Shown here in pieces: positions 45,648 through 54,826 of a DNA stretch of 64,000 nt. Position 1 is the stretch's first letter, and every line of letters begins with the position of its first letter. The notes beneath the pieces were generated by a model, which was given only the letters and a program-made list of their open reading frames with translations, did not search any database and was not told the origin of the DNA. Source of the DNA: an uncultured Bacteroidales bacterium. Its GTDB lineage: Bacteria > Bacteroidota > Bacteroidia > Bacteroidales > UBA1715. Location: positions 9,088 to 73,087 of the forward strand of contig CALAUG010000045.1 in NCBI GenBank assembly GCA_937892155.1. Direction: 5' to 3'. The translations under genes and the position numbers were made by a program.

Positions 45648-46232
45648 TTATTTAGAGTTAATTACGCTTGCAATGGAAGGAAACGTATTTGCGAAGACTT
45701 TCGCGAAATCTTGCTGCTTTAACCACTGTAGCTCCGTAATTTGTTCTTCGGTTTGCGGTTTGCTGTCTTGGTTTTTCGTTGCCTCCATATCGTACCAATA
45801 GGTTTGTTTTAGAATGTTTTTTCCATGTAACTCATAGGTGTGCCATGTGGAACATCTATATTGTTTCATTGTTACATTCTGTAATCCAGTTTCTTCCTGC
45901 ACTTCCCGGATTGCTGCAATTTCTGGAGTTTCTCCAGCTTCAAGTTTTCCTTTAGGTAAATCCCATTTTTCTCTTCTAAATATAAATAGATACTCGTCAA
46001 ATTCGTTCTTAATAAATCCTCCAGCTGCTTCTATGTATGTGAAGTTTGATTTTAACTTGTTGAGCAGATCTAAAACATTTTCACTGTATAAAATAACAGT
46101 GCTTTGTTGTTGTAAAGAATCAATTGCGGATAAAATGTCCGCATTATCCTTGAATTTTTTTTCGAAATGATTTTTGTCGTCTGTAAGTACGAGACTTTTT
46201 TCGTCAAAGTAAATTGTGTATTCCATAGTCAT
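45648..46232 (-). CDS. Nudix hydrolase
   Basis: 194 residues. The Nudix box is GKLEAGETPEIAAIREVQEETGL (about 95-117), complete. An N-terminal 75-residue extension has no recognised domain. The substrate (nucleoside diphosphate derivative) cannot be deduced. Start ATG 46232; ATG 46226 (MEYTIYF) is equally possible. Confidence 0.85.
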   Translation of the reverse strand: MTMEYTIYFDEKSLVLTDDKNHFEKKFKDNADILSAIDSLQQQSTVILYSENVLDLLNKLKSNFTYIEAAGGFIKNEFDEYLFIFRREKWDLPKGKLEAGETPEIAAIREVQEETGLQNVTMKQYRCSTWHTYELHGKNILKQTYWYDMEATKNQDSKPQTEEQITELQWLKQQDFAKVFANTFPSIASVINSK

Positions 46233-46317
46233 ATTTTGATGTACAATAATAAAAAAGAATTATGAATATTAATCGCATTACTCTGGTTTTCTCTGCTACA
46301 AACAAATTACATTTTTT

Positions 46318-46325
46318 TACTTTTG
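46318..46325 (+). promoter_or_regulatory. -7 box next to azlC
   Basis: TACTTTTG ends five bases before ATG 46331, so the message would have almost no leader. No -33 match at 17-20 bases. Confidence 0.4.
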
Positions 46326-46330
46326 TAGTG

Positions 46331-47053
46331 ATGAAACATGGAAGAATAAGAAAGGCTTTTTTTAATGGCGTACGTGACGGTTTCCCGATAGGAATGGGTT
46401 ATTTTGCAGTCGCGTTCTCTTTGGGCATTGTTGCCCAATCGGCGGGATTAAATGCGATAGAAGGTTTTTTTGCAAGTCTTTTTAATGTCGCGTCTGCGGG
46501 AGAATATGCTCTATTTACGTCTGTTAAAGCTGGAGCAACTTACATTGAAGTAGCTCTTGCCACATTTATAATCAATGCCCGTTATTTATTGATGAGCTGC
46601 TCGTTGAGTCAGAAATTTTCGCCGAGCACGGGGTTTTCTCATCGTTTGTTTGTAGGTTTTGGTATTACTGATGAAATTTTTGGAATTTCTATTGCGCGTC
46701 CTGGGCGATTAATGCCTGCATACAATTATGGTGCTATGGCAATCTCAATACCGCTGTGGGCTGTAGGTACGTCATTGGGTATCTATGCTGGCGATTTGCT
46801 TCCTGCGCGGGTTGTCAGCGCCTTCTCAGTTGCTTTGTATGGTATGTTTATAGCAATTATAGTACCTCCTGCAAAAGAAAATAAGGCGATTTTTTTCGCA
46901 ATTATGATAAGTTTTATGTTAAGTTTATTATGTGCTCACGCACCGTACGTATGTGAATTGTCAGAAGGAACGCGTATTATATTACTAACGGTTGTTATCG
47001 CCGCAGCGTTAGCGGTTGTTGCACCAATACAGGATAGAATAGAGAAAATATAA
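46331..47053 (+). CDS. azlC: AzlC-family branched-chain amino acid exporter, large subunit
   Basis: 240 residues with about seven membrane segments. GVRDGFPIGMGYFAVAFSLGIVAQSAGLN and FATFIINARYLLMSCSLSQKF are the AzlC hallmarks. It forms an exporter with AzlD, releasing branched-chain amino acids or analogues. The frame opens at 46262, but 46331 starts with MKHGRIRKAFFNGVRDG, as in the family. azlD follows after 2 bases. Confidence 0.9.
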   Translation: MKHGRIRKAFFNGVRDGFPIGMGYFAVAFSLGIVAQSAGLNAIEGFFASLFNVASAGEYALFTSVKAGATYIEVALATFIINARYLLMSCSLSQKFSPSTGFSHRLFVGFGITDEIFGISIARPGRLMPAYNYGAMAISIPLWAVGTSLGIYAGDLLPARVVSAFSVALYGMFIAIIVPPAKENKAIFFAIMISFMLSLLCAHAPYVCELSEGTRIILLTVVIAAALAVVAPIQDRIEKI

Positions 47054-47055
47054 CT

Positions 47056-47367
47056 ATGCAAGGTAACGTGTATATATACATTTTTATCGCCGCTTTTGTG
47101 ACGTATCTTATTCGTGTTCTGCCACTTACCTTAATTCGTAAGCCAATACAAAATCGTTTTATTAAGTCTTTTTTATTTTACGTTCCTTATGTTACGTTGG
47201 CGGTAATGACGTTTCCTGCAATTATCGAAGCAACTCAATCCCCAATAGCTGGTTGTGTTGCCCTGATAGTTGGTATCGTTGCATCGTGGCTCGGTATGGG
47301 GTTATTCCCGGTGGCATGTATTTGTTGCGTGGTAGTCTTCATAATAGAATTGATTTTAGGCTTTTAA
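47056..47367 (+). CDS. azlD: AzlD-family exporter, small subunit
   Basis: 103 residues, four hydrophobic helices; TYLIRVLPLTLIRKPIQNRF and VPYVTLAVMTFPAIIEAT are typical of AzlD. Follows azlC by 2 bases, so the two form one unit. Confidence 0.88.
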   Translation: MQGNVYIYIFIAAFVTYLIRVLPLTLIRKPIQNRFIKSFLFYVPYVTLAVMTFPAIIEATQSPIAGCVALIVGIVASWLGMGLFPVACICCVVVFIIELILGF

Positions 47368-47465
47368 TTTTTATAAATAAACGTTTGTGGTTTTTGACTT
47401 TCCAATTGTTATCTAAAACAACTCTTTAATATGTTTTTTTGTTGAAAAGTGGTTAGTTACCTATG

Positions 47466-47488
47466 AGCAGTTTGCAAAAATAACTGCT
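47466..47488. repeat. inverted repeat upstream of the pyrE -7 box
   Basis: AGCAGTT / AACTGCT with a 9-base centre. It covers a TTTG (47471-47474) and ends 10 bases before the -7 box, so it might be an operator or a simple hairpin. Confidence 0.3.
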
Positions 47489-47498
47489 TGTAAAATGG

Positions 47499-47506
47499 TA
47501 TCTTTG
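47499..47506 (+). promoter_or_regulatory. -7 box of the pyrE operon
   Basis: TATCTTTG; the nearest TTTG is 24 bases upstream, longer than usual. 17 bases before ATG 47524. Confidence 0.45.
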
Positions 47507-47523
47507 CTACATAAAATGAAATA

Positions 47524-48165
47524 ATGACTATGGTAACAAACGTTGAAAGTGCTATTATTGAGAATTTGTTGCAAATCAAAGCAATAAAATTACAACCTGA
47601 AAATCCGTTTACGTGGGCAAGTGGGTGGAAATCTCCAATTTATTGTGATAACAGAAAGACTCTTTCTTATCCTGCTGTTCGTGAATGTTTAAAGCAAGCT
47701 TTTGCAGAAAAGGTAAAGGCAATGTATCCTGATGTTGAGGTGATAGCGGGTGTGGCCACGGGCGCAATAGCAGTTGGAGTATTGGTGGCTGAGGCCTTAA
47801 ATCTTCCGTTCATTTATGTCCGTTCTGCATCGAAGGATCACGGATTGGGAAATCAAATAGAGGGATACTACGAAGAGGGGCAAAAAGTTGTTGTTATTGA
47901 AGATTTGATTTCGACTGGTGGAAGCAGTTTGAAAGCTGTTGAGGCTTTGCGTGGAGCAAATGTCAACGTGTTAGGCATGTTGGCCATTTTCACATATCAG
48001 TTTAATGTGTCGGTTGAAGCTTTTGCCAACGCACATTGTAAAGTTGATACTCTGACGAATTACACTGCGTTGATAGAGTTGGCAACAGAAAGAAATTATA
48101 TATCGCCTGCTCAAATGGAGAGCTTAAAAGAGTGGCGTCAACATCCTGACACATGGGGAAAATAA
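47524..48165 (+). CDS. pyrE: orotate phosphoribosyltransferase
   Basis: Makes orotidine monophosphate from orotate and PRPP in pyrimidine synthesis. 213 residues. The PRPP loop is KVVVIEDLISTGGSSLKAV (about 120), and YCDNRKTLSYP and YVRSASKDHGLGNQIEG are also conserved. ATG 47524 or 47530 (both near). First gene of a probable five-gene operon with an ABC ATPase, a lytic transglycosylase, asnB and a glycosyltransferase (gaps 9, -4, 2 and -11). Confidence 0.95.
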   Translation: MTMVTNVESAIIENLLQIKAIKLQPENPFTWASGWKSPIYCDNRKTLSYPAVRECLKQAFAEKVKAMYPDVEVIAGVATGAIAVGVLVAEALNLPFIYVRSASKDHGLGNQIEGYYEEGQKVVVIEDLISTGGSSLKAVEALRGANVNVLGMLAIFTYQFNVSVEAFANAHCKVDTLTNYTALIELATERNYISPAQMESLKEWRQHPDTWGK

Positions 48166-48174
48166 GATAAAGAG

Positions 48175-48891
48175 ATGTCAATTTCAGTTAAAAATTTAGT
48201 AAAAATCTATGGCACACAACGTGCGGTTGATGGTATCTCATTTGAAATACCGTCAGGCGAAATAGTTGGTTTTATAGGACCTAATGGTGCAGGGAAATCG
48301 ACAACCATGAAAGTTATAACTGGTTTTTTGTCTGATTTTGATGGTGAGGTTTTCGTAAATGGAATGGATGTTCGGTCAAATCCTATAGAAGTGAAGAAAA
48401 AGATAGGTTATTTGCCAGAACATAATCCTGTATATCCAGAAATGTTTGTTCGTGAATATTTGTCATTTGTGGCAAGAATGTATGGTTTAAATGGCAATGT
48501 AGAACAAGCTGTTAATGATGTGATTGAATGTGTTGGGCTCACAAAAGAACAACATAAAAAAATATCTATGTTGTCAAAAGGTTATCGTCAACGCGTTGGG
48601 CTCGCCTCTGTTCTTATTCATAATCCCGAAGTTTTGATATTAGACGAGCCGACAACAGGTTTGGATCCAAATCAACTGATGGAAATCAGAAATTTGATAG
48701 CGGCGGTTGGAAAATCTAAAACTGTGCTCCTGTCAACCCATATTATGCAGGAAGTGGAAGCAATTTGTGACCGTGTTATAATTGTAAATAATGGTCGTAT
48801 TGTTGCTAATGGAACTCCCGAAAGTATCAAGCAAGAGAAATCTCTGGAAGAGGCTTTTCATGAATTAACACAAGGTAACGCTACTGAATGA
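48175..48891 (+). CDS. ABC transporter ATPase, GldA-like
   Basis: 238 residues. Walker A GPNGAGKSTTMKVI, signature MLSKGYRQRVGLA, Walker B VLILDEPTTGLDP, then LSTHIMQEVEAICDR. Closest in form to GldA of gliding motility (ABC-2 type exporter). No GldF/GldG or other ABC permease is next to it, so its partner lies outside the window or elsewhere. Overlaps the transglycosylase start by 4 bases. Confidence 0.85.
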   Translation: MSISVKNLVKIYGTQRAVDGISFEIPSGEIVGFIGPNGAGKSTTMKVITGFLSDFDGEVFVNGMDVRSNPIEVKKKIGYLPEHNPVYPEMFVREYLSFVARMYGLNGNVEQAVNDVIECVGLTKEQHKKISMLSKGYRQRVGLASVLIHNPEVLILDEPTTGLDPNQLMEIRNLIAAVGKSKTVLLSTHIMQEVEAICDRVIIVNNGRIVANGTPESIKQEKSLEEAFHELTQGNATE

Positions 48892-50405
48892 GGAATTTAA
48901 TAACGATAGTGTGTTCTTGTTTGATTTGTGCGTATGTTCAGGCACAAGACACTTCGTTTATCAAATACTCTGACAGAGCAGATTCAAGTGAAATAGTAAA
49001 AAACTATAATACTCAGCTAGATAGCTTAGTTGATTTGTGGTATGTGAAAAAGTCTGAGAATTTAAAATTTTCAGATGTTTCAAAAAAACATTACGACAGT
49101 ACGTATGTCCCAAAATTTACAAATAAGGAATATAGGACTCGCATTGAGCAAATGAACTCTGTTGTTAAGTTGACGTACAACGACAAGGTGCAGAATTATA
49201 TAGACGTTTATGCAAACAAGCGTAGAAATTCTGTTTCCGCGATGTTGGGAATGGCTGAATATTATTTCCCAATTTTTGAAGATATTTTTGAACAATATGA
49301 TGTGCCTCAGGAGTTAAAGTATCTTTCAATAATAGAATCTGCTTTGAATCCTAAAGCAAAATCTCCCGCAGGTGCCCGTGGTATTTGGCAATTTATGCCA
49401 ACAACGGCACGAAATTACAAATTGAAAGTTAATTCATATTTGGATGAGCGTTGTGATCCAATTAAGTCTACTCACGCTGCTGCTCAATATTTGAAAGCTC
49501 TTAATGATATTTTTGGCGACTGGGTTTTAGCAATTGCTGCGTATAATTGTGGCCCGGGTAATATTAAAAAAGCTATTGCACGTAGTGGCGGTAAAACAGA
49601 CTTTTGGGATATATATAATTTCTTGCCAAAGGAAACAAGAAGTTATGTGCCTGCTTTTATAGCTGCTTATTATGTTTTTGAAAATCATGAACTTCACAAT
49701 CTATACCCAAAGAAGATTGTAATGCCAAAAATGGATACTATAATGGTGTCTAAAAAGTTGCATTTTAAGCAAATATCGGAGGTACTTAAAGTCCCGCTAG
49801 AAGAGTTGGAAGATTTAAATCCTCAGTATAAGGCGGATGTGGTTCCATATAGTGAGGAAGGTAGTCCTCTTTATTTACCAATAGAATTAGTCTCGCCATT
49901 CCTTCGCTTGAAAGATTCTATATATGCACACAAGGACTCTGTTTATTTGAATTTGCAGCCAGAAAGGACGGTCGCGTCTGAATCAACTTCCACAGTTCCT
50001 GCAAGTTCAGGCAGAACAAAAACATATTATACGGTAAAGGCTGGAGATACGTATACACAAATAGCAAAACGCTATGGTGTTTCTGTTAATACATTGAAGT
50101 CGTGGAATCATAGAACAAGTAATATGCTTCATATTGGTGAAAAATTAGTCGTATATGCTCCTAGTACGGGTAAGGGGAGTTCTGCCTCAAAATCATCTGT
50201 TTCGCAAAATAATACTCAAAAAAAATCACAAACGGCAGCAAATAGTAGACCAAATAGTGGAAATAAAGCTTACCATGTGGTGAAATCTGGAGATACACTT
50301 TGGAGCATTTCTCAACGTTATGGAACGACAGTTGACCATATAAAAAGTCTTAATGGCTTAACTTCAACAAAACTTTCGTTAGGAATGAACCTTAGAGTTC
50401 AATAA
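48888..50405 (+). CDS. LysM-containing lytic transglycosylase, MltD-like
   Basis: 505 residues with signal peptide (1-19). The SLT domain (about 125-255) has LKYLSIIESALNPKAKSPAGARGIWQFMP, with the catalytic Glu in IESALN and AAYNCGPGNIKKA. Two LysM modules follow: TYYTVKAGDTYTQIAKRYGVS (about 383) and AYHVVKSGDTLWSISQRYGTT (about 460), separated by a Ser-rich linker. Cuts peptidoglycan glycan strands. ATG overlaps the ABC gene stop (ATGA). Confidence 0.92.
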   Translation: MRNLITIVCSCLICAYVQAQDTSFIKYSDRADSSEIVKNYNTQLDSLVDLWYVKKSENLKFSDVSKKHYDSTYVPKFTNKEYRTRIEQMNSVVKLTYNDKVQNYIDVYANKRRNSVSAMLGMAEYYFPIFEDIFEQYDVPQELKYLSIIESALNPKAKSPAGARGIWQFMPTTARNYKLKVNSYLDERCDPIKSTHAAAQYLKALNDIFGDWVLAIAAYNCGPGNIKKAIARSGGKTDFWDIYNFLPKETRSYVPAFIAAYYVFENHELHNLYPKKIVMPKMDTIMVSKKLHFKQISEVLKVPLEELEDLNPQYKADVVPYSEEGSPLYLPIELVSPFLRLKDSIYAHKDSVYLNLQPERTVASESTSTVPASSGRTKTYYTVKAGDTYTQIAKRYGVSVNTLKSWNHRTSNMLHIGEKLVVYAPSTGKGSSASKSSVSQNNTQKKSQTAANSRPNSGNKAYHVVKSGDTLWSISQRYGTTVDHIKSLNGLTSTKLSLGMNLRVQ

Positions 50406-50407
50406 TT

Positions 50408-52270
50408 ATGTGTGGAATTGCAGGATATTATACTTATGCTAATACGTTTAATTCAAGTGAGTTAAATTATGTTGGTGAAAGTATTTCTTTACGTGGTCCT
50501 GAACACCAAGGTGTTTTTTCTGATGAGGTATGTGGTTTGGTTCATCGCCGCTTGAAAATCATTGATTTATCTGATGATTCCAATCAACCAATGGCTTCAG
50601 AGGATGGTCGTTATCAAATGGTGTATAATGGCGAAGTATATAATTATGATGAAATCCGTCGAGAACAGCAAATATCTGTGCAAACTACTTCTGACACGGA
50701 AATTGTCTTAAAATCGTTGATAGCAAATGGTATAGAGGCTGTAGAGTCATTCAATGGTATGTTTGCTATCGCATTGTACGATACGCTTGAAAAAAAATTG
50801 CTTCTTATCCGCGATAGAATGGGGGTTAAACCATTGTATTATTACTGGGATGGAACTAATTTTGCCTTTGCGTCAGAAATTAAAGCATTACTTCGTTTTA
50901 ATTTTATAAACAGAAATAAATCAATAAATTACTCAGCGTTAAATCAATTTTTACATCTAGGTTACACGGGTATAGAATATACTATTTATAATAACATATA
51001 TAAATGTCCCGCTGGTTCGTTTTTGGAAGTGTCGGATAAGAATCTTTCAATTCAGTCATATTGGAAAACGTGTGATTGCGTGCAACCAGAAACAATAGAT
51101 GATGTTTATTCTGCTAAGGAAATTTTACGTGATTTGGTCGAGCAATCCGTTCGTTACCGTTTGAAAAGCGATGTGCCGTATGGAACATTTTTAAGCGGTG
51201 GAATTGATTCGTCGCTTGTTACTGCGGTTGCACAAAGGAACCTTAATACTCGATTGAATACATTTACAATAGCATTTGCTGAAAACAAATACGACGAAAG
51301 TAAATATGCGAAGCAGGTTGCTGAATATTTGGGCACCGATCATCATGAAATGGTTGTAACTCACAAAGAAGCATCGCAATTAATCCCTTCTATTTTAGAT
51401 ACTTTTGATGAGCCTTTTGCTGATTCTTCTGCAATACCAACAATGTTGGTCTCAAAACTTGCCAAAACAAAAGCTACAATGATATTGTCCGGTGATGGCG
51501 GCGATGAATTGTTTATGGGTTATGGTGCATATAATTGGGCTTCAAGACTTGAAAGTCCATATGTCAAATTTTTTAGGAAGCCATTGTCTTTTGCGTCCAA
51601 GTTTGGTACATCACGAATAAAACGTGCTGGCACAGTGTTAAATTATTCTGCAGAGGACCAAAAACCATCTCATATTTTCTCACAAGAGCAATATTTGTTT
51701 TCACGGAAGGAGATTCAACATTTACTTAATGCGGATTTTTACACTGACTTTTGTTTGCAAAATGAGGTGGCTTCTGTAGCAAGGCCATTGTCTGCTGCCG
51801 AAAATCAGGCGTTATTTGACATGAATTACTATTTGCGTGAGGATTTGTTACCCAAAGTTGACAGGTCTTCAATGAAGTATTCGCTGGAAGTCCGCGTACC
51901 ATTACTTGACTATAATATTGTGGAATTTGCACTCAATGTAAATGAAAATCTAAAAGTTCATAATGGAACACAGAAATATTTATTAAAACAAGTGTTGTAT
52001 GATTATGTTCCTGCTCATTTATTTGATCGTCCAAAATGGGGATTTTCTATTCCGTTGTGTAATTGGTTAAAAAAAGATTTACACTATCTTATAGACGATT
52101 ACTTAAATGAAAACTTGATAGAGCAATTCGGCTTATTTAATAAAAAATATGTTCGTTCGCTTGTCTGCAAATTTGAAAACGGTCACAATGACTATTTGTA
52201 TAATAGAATTTGGCAATTGATTCTTGTACAGAAGTTTATGATCGATAAATTCTTTAAAAATGGCAAATAA
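50408..52270 (+). CDS. asnB: glutamine-hydrolysing asparagine synthetase
   Basis: 620 residues. Cys2 is present (MCGIAGYY), RGPEHQG follows as the amidotransferase motif. The synthetase domain has FLSGGIDSSLVTAVAQ (PP-loop) and LSGDGGDELFMGYG. It follows the transglycosylase by 2 bases and overlaps the glycosyltransferase start by 11. Bacteroidetes polysaccharide loci often carry such genes, so it may amidate a surface sugar and not only make asparagine; this cannot be decided from sequence. Confidence 0.88.
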   Translation: MCGIAGYYTYANTFNSSELNYVGESISLRGPEHQGVFSDEVCGLVHRRLKIIDLSDDSNQPMASEDGRYQMVYNGEVYNYDEIRREQQISVQTTSDTEIVLKSLIANGIEAVESFNGMFAIALYDTLEKKLLLIRDRMGVKPLYYYWDGTNFAFASEIKALLRFNFINRNKSINYSALNQFLHLGYTGIEYTIYNNIYKCPAGSFLEVSDKNLSIQSYWKTCDCVQPETIDDVYSAKEILRDLVEQSVRYRLKSDVPYGTFLSGGIDSSLVTAVAQRNLNTRLNTFTIAFAENKYDESKYAKQVAEYLGTDHHEMVVTHKEASQLIPSILDTFDEPFADSSAIPTMLVSKLAKTKATMILSGDGGDELFMGYGAYNWASRLESPYVKFFRKPLSFASKFGTSRIKRAGTVLNYSAEDQKPSHIFSQEQYLFSRKEIQHLLNADFYTDFCLQNEVASVARPLSAAENQALFDMNYYLREDLLPKVDRSSMKYSLEVRVPLLDYNIVEFALNVNENLKVHNGTQKYLLKQVLYDYVPAHLFDRPKWGFSIPLCNWLKKDLHYLIDDYLNENLIEQFGLFNKKYVRSLVCKFENGHNDYLYNRIWQLILVQKFMIDKFFKNGK

Positions 52271-53504
52271 TCCAGGAGTTCTTTATATATCGTATGACGG
52301 GATGACTGACAATCTTGGTCAGTCGCAAGTTATACCATATCTTGAAGGTTTATCCAAACAGGGATATTCAATACATGTGTTGAGTTGCGAAAAACAGGAA
52401 AAATACGAGCAGAGGAAAAACCATATTTCAAAAATTTTACAACAAAGTTCAATTGTCTGGCATCCAATAGAATATACCGCAAAACCCCCAGTAATTTCAA
52501 CTTTATATGACTTGCATAAATTGCAAAATACTGCACGCGAAATTATTCTCAATGCTGAAAATAATATAAAACTTTTGCATTGCAGGAGCTATATTAGTGC
52601 TCACGTTGGTGCGTATTGCCAAAAAAAGTTTGGCTTACCTTGGATATTCGATATGCGTGGGTTCTGGGCAGACGAACGTGTTGAAGGAGGTATTTGGAAC
52701 ATTTCCAAGCTATTATATAGGACTGTATATAATTACTTCAAAAATATTGAAAAAAAGTTTATTACAGATGCGAGTTATATTATTAGTTTAACTGAAAATG
52801 GAGCGAATGAAATTCGTTCATGGGATTCATATAAGTCTGCAAATAAACCGATACAAGTAATCCCTTGTTGCGCTGATTTGCAATTATTTCAGAAAGAAAT
52901 TTCCAAAACAAAATTACAGTCGGCACAAAAAAAATTAAATATTCCAGATGATGCATTTGTCATTAGTTATCTTGGTTCTTTTGGAACTTGGTATATGACC
53001 GACGAAATGTTTGATTTTTTCAAAGCAATTTATTGTAAGAATAACAAGGCTGTCTTTTTGTGTATTACTCCTGATAATCCTGACGCTTTGGAATCTATTG
53101 CAATGCGGAAGGATGTTCCTGTTTCATCGCTTCGTGTTGTTAAAGCGAATCGTGAAGATGTCCCTTTGTATGCTTCTTTGTCGCGATGGTCAATGTTTTT
53201 TATAAAACCTGTTTATTCAAAGAAAGCTTCGTCGCCAACAAAAATGGGTGAATTATTGGCAATGGGAATACCATTGGTTTGTAATGCCGGTGTTGGCGAT
53301 GTCGATGTTATTATGCAGGAATGTGAGAAAGGTTTTGTTATAAAAGATTTTTCTGAAAACAATTATTTTGAAATTGCCGATGCGATTTTACAATCCGATG
53401 ATTCTTGTTCGCCTTGGAATTTACGTGATATAGCTCTAAAATATTATTCTCTTGAAAAGGGGATACAAAAATATGCCGAAGTATACCGCAATATTTTAGA
53501 ATAA
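52260..53504 (+). CDS. glycosyltransferase, GT4-like
   Basis: 414 residues. VLYISYDGMTDNLGQSQVIPYLEGL (about 7-31) is a GT-B acceptor segment, and PTKMGELLAMGIPLVCNAGVGDVD (about 322-345) the donor E-rich segment. Its start overlaps the end of asnB by 11 bases, so the two genes are coupled; the same pairing, in another order, occurs at 42512-45424. Acceptor unknown. Confidence 0.82.
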   Translation: MANNPGVLYISYDGMTDNLGQSQVIPYLEGLSKQGYSIHVLSCEKQEKYEQRKNHISKILQQSSIVWHPIEYTAKPPVISTLYDLHKLQNTAREIILNAENNIKLLHCRSYISAHVGAYCQKKFGLPWIFDMRGFWADERVEGGIWNISKLLYRTVYNYFKNIEKKFITDASYIISLTENGANEIRSWDSYKSANKPIQVIPCCADLQLFQKEISKTKLQSAQKKLNIPDDAFVISYLGSFGTWYMTDEMFDFFKAIYCKNNKAVFLCITPDNPDALESIAMRKDVPVSSLRVVKANREDVPLYASLSRWSMFFIKPVYSKKASSPTKMGELLAMGIPLVCNAGVGDVDVIMQECEKGFVIKDFSENNYFEIADAILQSDDSCSPWNLRDIALKYYSLEKGIQKYAEVYRNILE

Positions 53505-53930
53505 CTATTCAAAGAATGATTCTTTAATTTCTAACCCATTGCTTTTTTGTTGCACCTGAATCATAAGATAGCCAATGCTGTCTCGTACCGAAATATTGCA
53601 AAAATTTGTCACGGTATCAGCAAATGTCGCATTAATGCAACTACAACTGTCAAAGTGCCAGCTTTTTTCAAAAACTGTTTTCCCAATTTCGAGTGAGTCT
53701 TCATACAAAATAACATCACCGATTTTCAATTTCGAAATAATAGGCGCAGCACACTGATTTTCAATTTCACAATGAAGAATATGTTGTTGTTTCTTTTTCT
53801 CTATGCTCATCATCATATTTTCTATAGCAAAAATTGCAACAATGAGCGAACAGATAAATCCAATAGAAATTATGAAGAAATTTCTGTTGTTTCGTTTTTG
53901 ATGTCTTTGTCTGGAAGTTCCTAAATTCAT
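53505..53930 (-). CDS. membrane protein of unknown function, coupled to ispH
   Basis: 141 residues. ATG 53930 overlaps the ispH stop by one base (TAATG); the longer frame to 54008 is not used. One transmembrane segment (about 19-41, FFIISIGFICSLIVAIFAIE) after a basic N-terminus. The extracytoplasmic part has four Cys (CEIENQC, CSC region, FCNISV). I do not recognise it. Confidence 0.55.
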   Translation of the reverse strand: MNLGTSRQRHQKRNNRNFFIISIGFICSLIVAIFAIENMMMSIEKKKQQHILHCEIENQCAAPIISKLKIGDVILYEDSLEIGKTVFEKSWHFDSCSCINATFADTVTNFCNISVRDSIGYLMIQVQQKSNGLEIKESFFE

Positions 53931-54826
53931 TATTGTACGTTGATTTTTTCTTTGATTTTTGATGCAATTTCTTCCATCAGCCATTTTGGTGTCGAGGTGG
54001 CACCGCAAATGCCGACAGATAAATTTTGTGAAAATGGGATTTTGTCTAAATCATCACTCTCCGAAACAAAATATGCGTTTTTGTTAATTTGTTTGCAAAT
54101 GTCAAAGAGTACTTTTCCATTGGAACTTTTCTTTCCACTTACGAAAATGATGATGTCATATTTTTGCGAAAATTTCTTCAAATCTTCTTCTCTATTAGCT
54201 ACTCGTCGGCAAATTGTGTCGTGGCAAATGAATTGTTTGTTACCGAATTTGTCTGCTTGTTTCGTAATTTCATCTTGAATTATTTTCAATTCATGCAGAT
54301 TTTGCGTGGTTTGCGAGAAAAGGATTGTTGGTTTTGAGAAATCTATCAGTTCAATGTCCTTTAGGTTGCTGATTACTGTGGCGGTATTATCGGTTTGCCC
54401 TAAAAGTCCAACAACTTCAGCGTGCCCAGGTTTCCCATATATTAAAATTTGTCCTCCTTTCCCTTTTATGTCTTTATATGCCTGTTTTATTTTCTTTTGA
54501 AGATTTAAAACAACCGGACAAGTCGCATCAATAATGGTAATGTTGTTTTGTCTCGCAATTTCGTATGTTTCTGGTGGCTCCCCGTGTGCGCGAAGTAAAA
54601 CAGTACAGTTTTTTAAACTTTTAAATTGCTCGTATGTTATGGATTTTAATCCTTTAGCACTCAGCCGTGCCATTTCTGCGCCGTTGTGTACAATGTCGCC
54701 AAGACAGAACAACGACTTATGCTCTTCCAAAGCCTTTTCTGCTTGTTGAATGGCGTTAATCACTCCGAAACAGAAACCGGATTTTTCATCAATATCAACT
54801 ATGCCTTTATCTTGTTCAGTATCCAT
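53930..54826 (-). CDS. ispH: 4-hydroxy-3-methylbut-2-enyl diphosphate reductase
   Basis: Last step of the MEP isoprenoid pathway; 4Fe-4S enzyme, 298 residues. Cluster cysteines: GFCFGV (about 19), ATCPVVLN (about 101) and GICGATSTP (about 273), with LRAHGEPPETY. Start overlaps cmk by 28 bases; ATG 54826 is the only in-frame ATG before the conserved part. Confidence 0.96.
   Translation of the reverse strand: MDTEQDKGIVDIDEKSGFCFGVINAIQQAEKALEEHKSLFCLGDIVHNGAEMARLSAKGLKSITYEQFKSLKNCTVLLRAHGEPPETYEIARQNNITIIDATCPVVLNLQKKIKQAYKDIKGKGGQILIYGKPGHAEVVGLLGQTDNTATVISNLKDIELIDFSKPTILFSQTTQNLHELKIIQDEITKQADKFGNKQFICHDTICRRVANREEDLKKFSQKYDIIIFVSGKKSSNGKVLFDICKQINKNAYFVSESDDLDKIPFSQNLSVGICGATSTPKWLMEEIASKIKEKINVQ

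Noticed and set aside
45478..45801. 107-residue plus-strand frame
   Set aside because: It crosses tRNA-Phe and the antisense of the Nudix gene.
45839..45854. parS-like TGTGCCATGTGGAACA inside the Nudix gene
   Set aside because: Two mismatches, one breaking the central CACGTG; probably chance.
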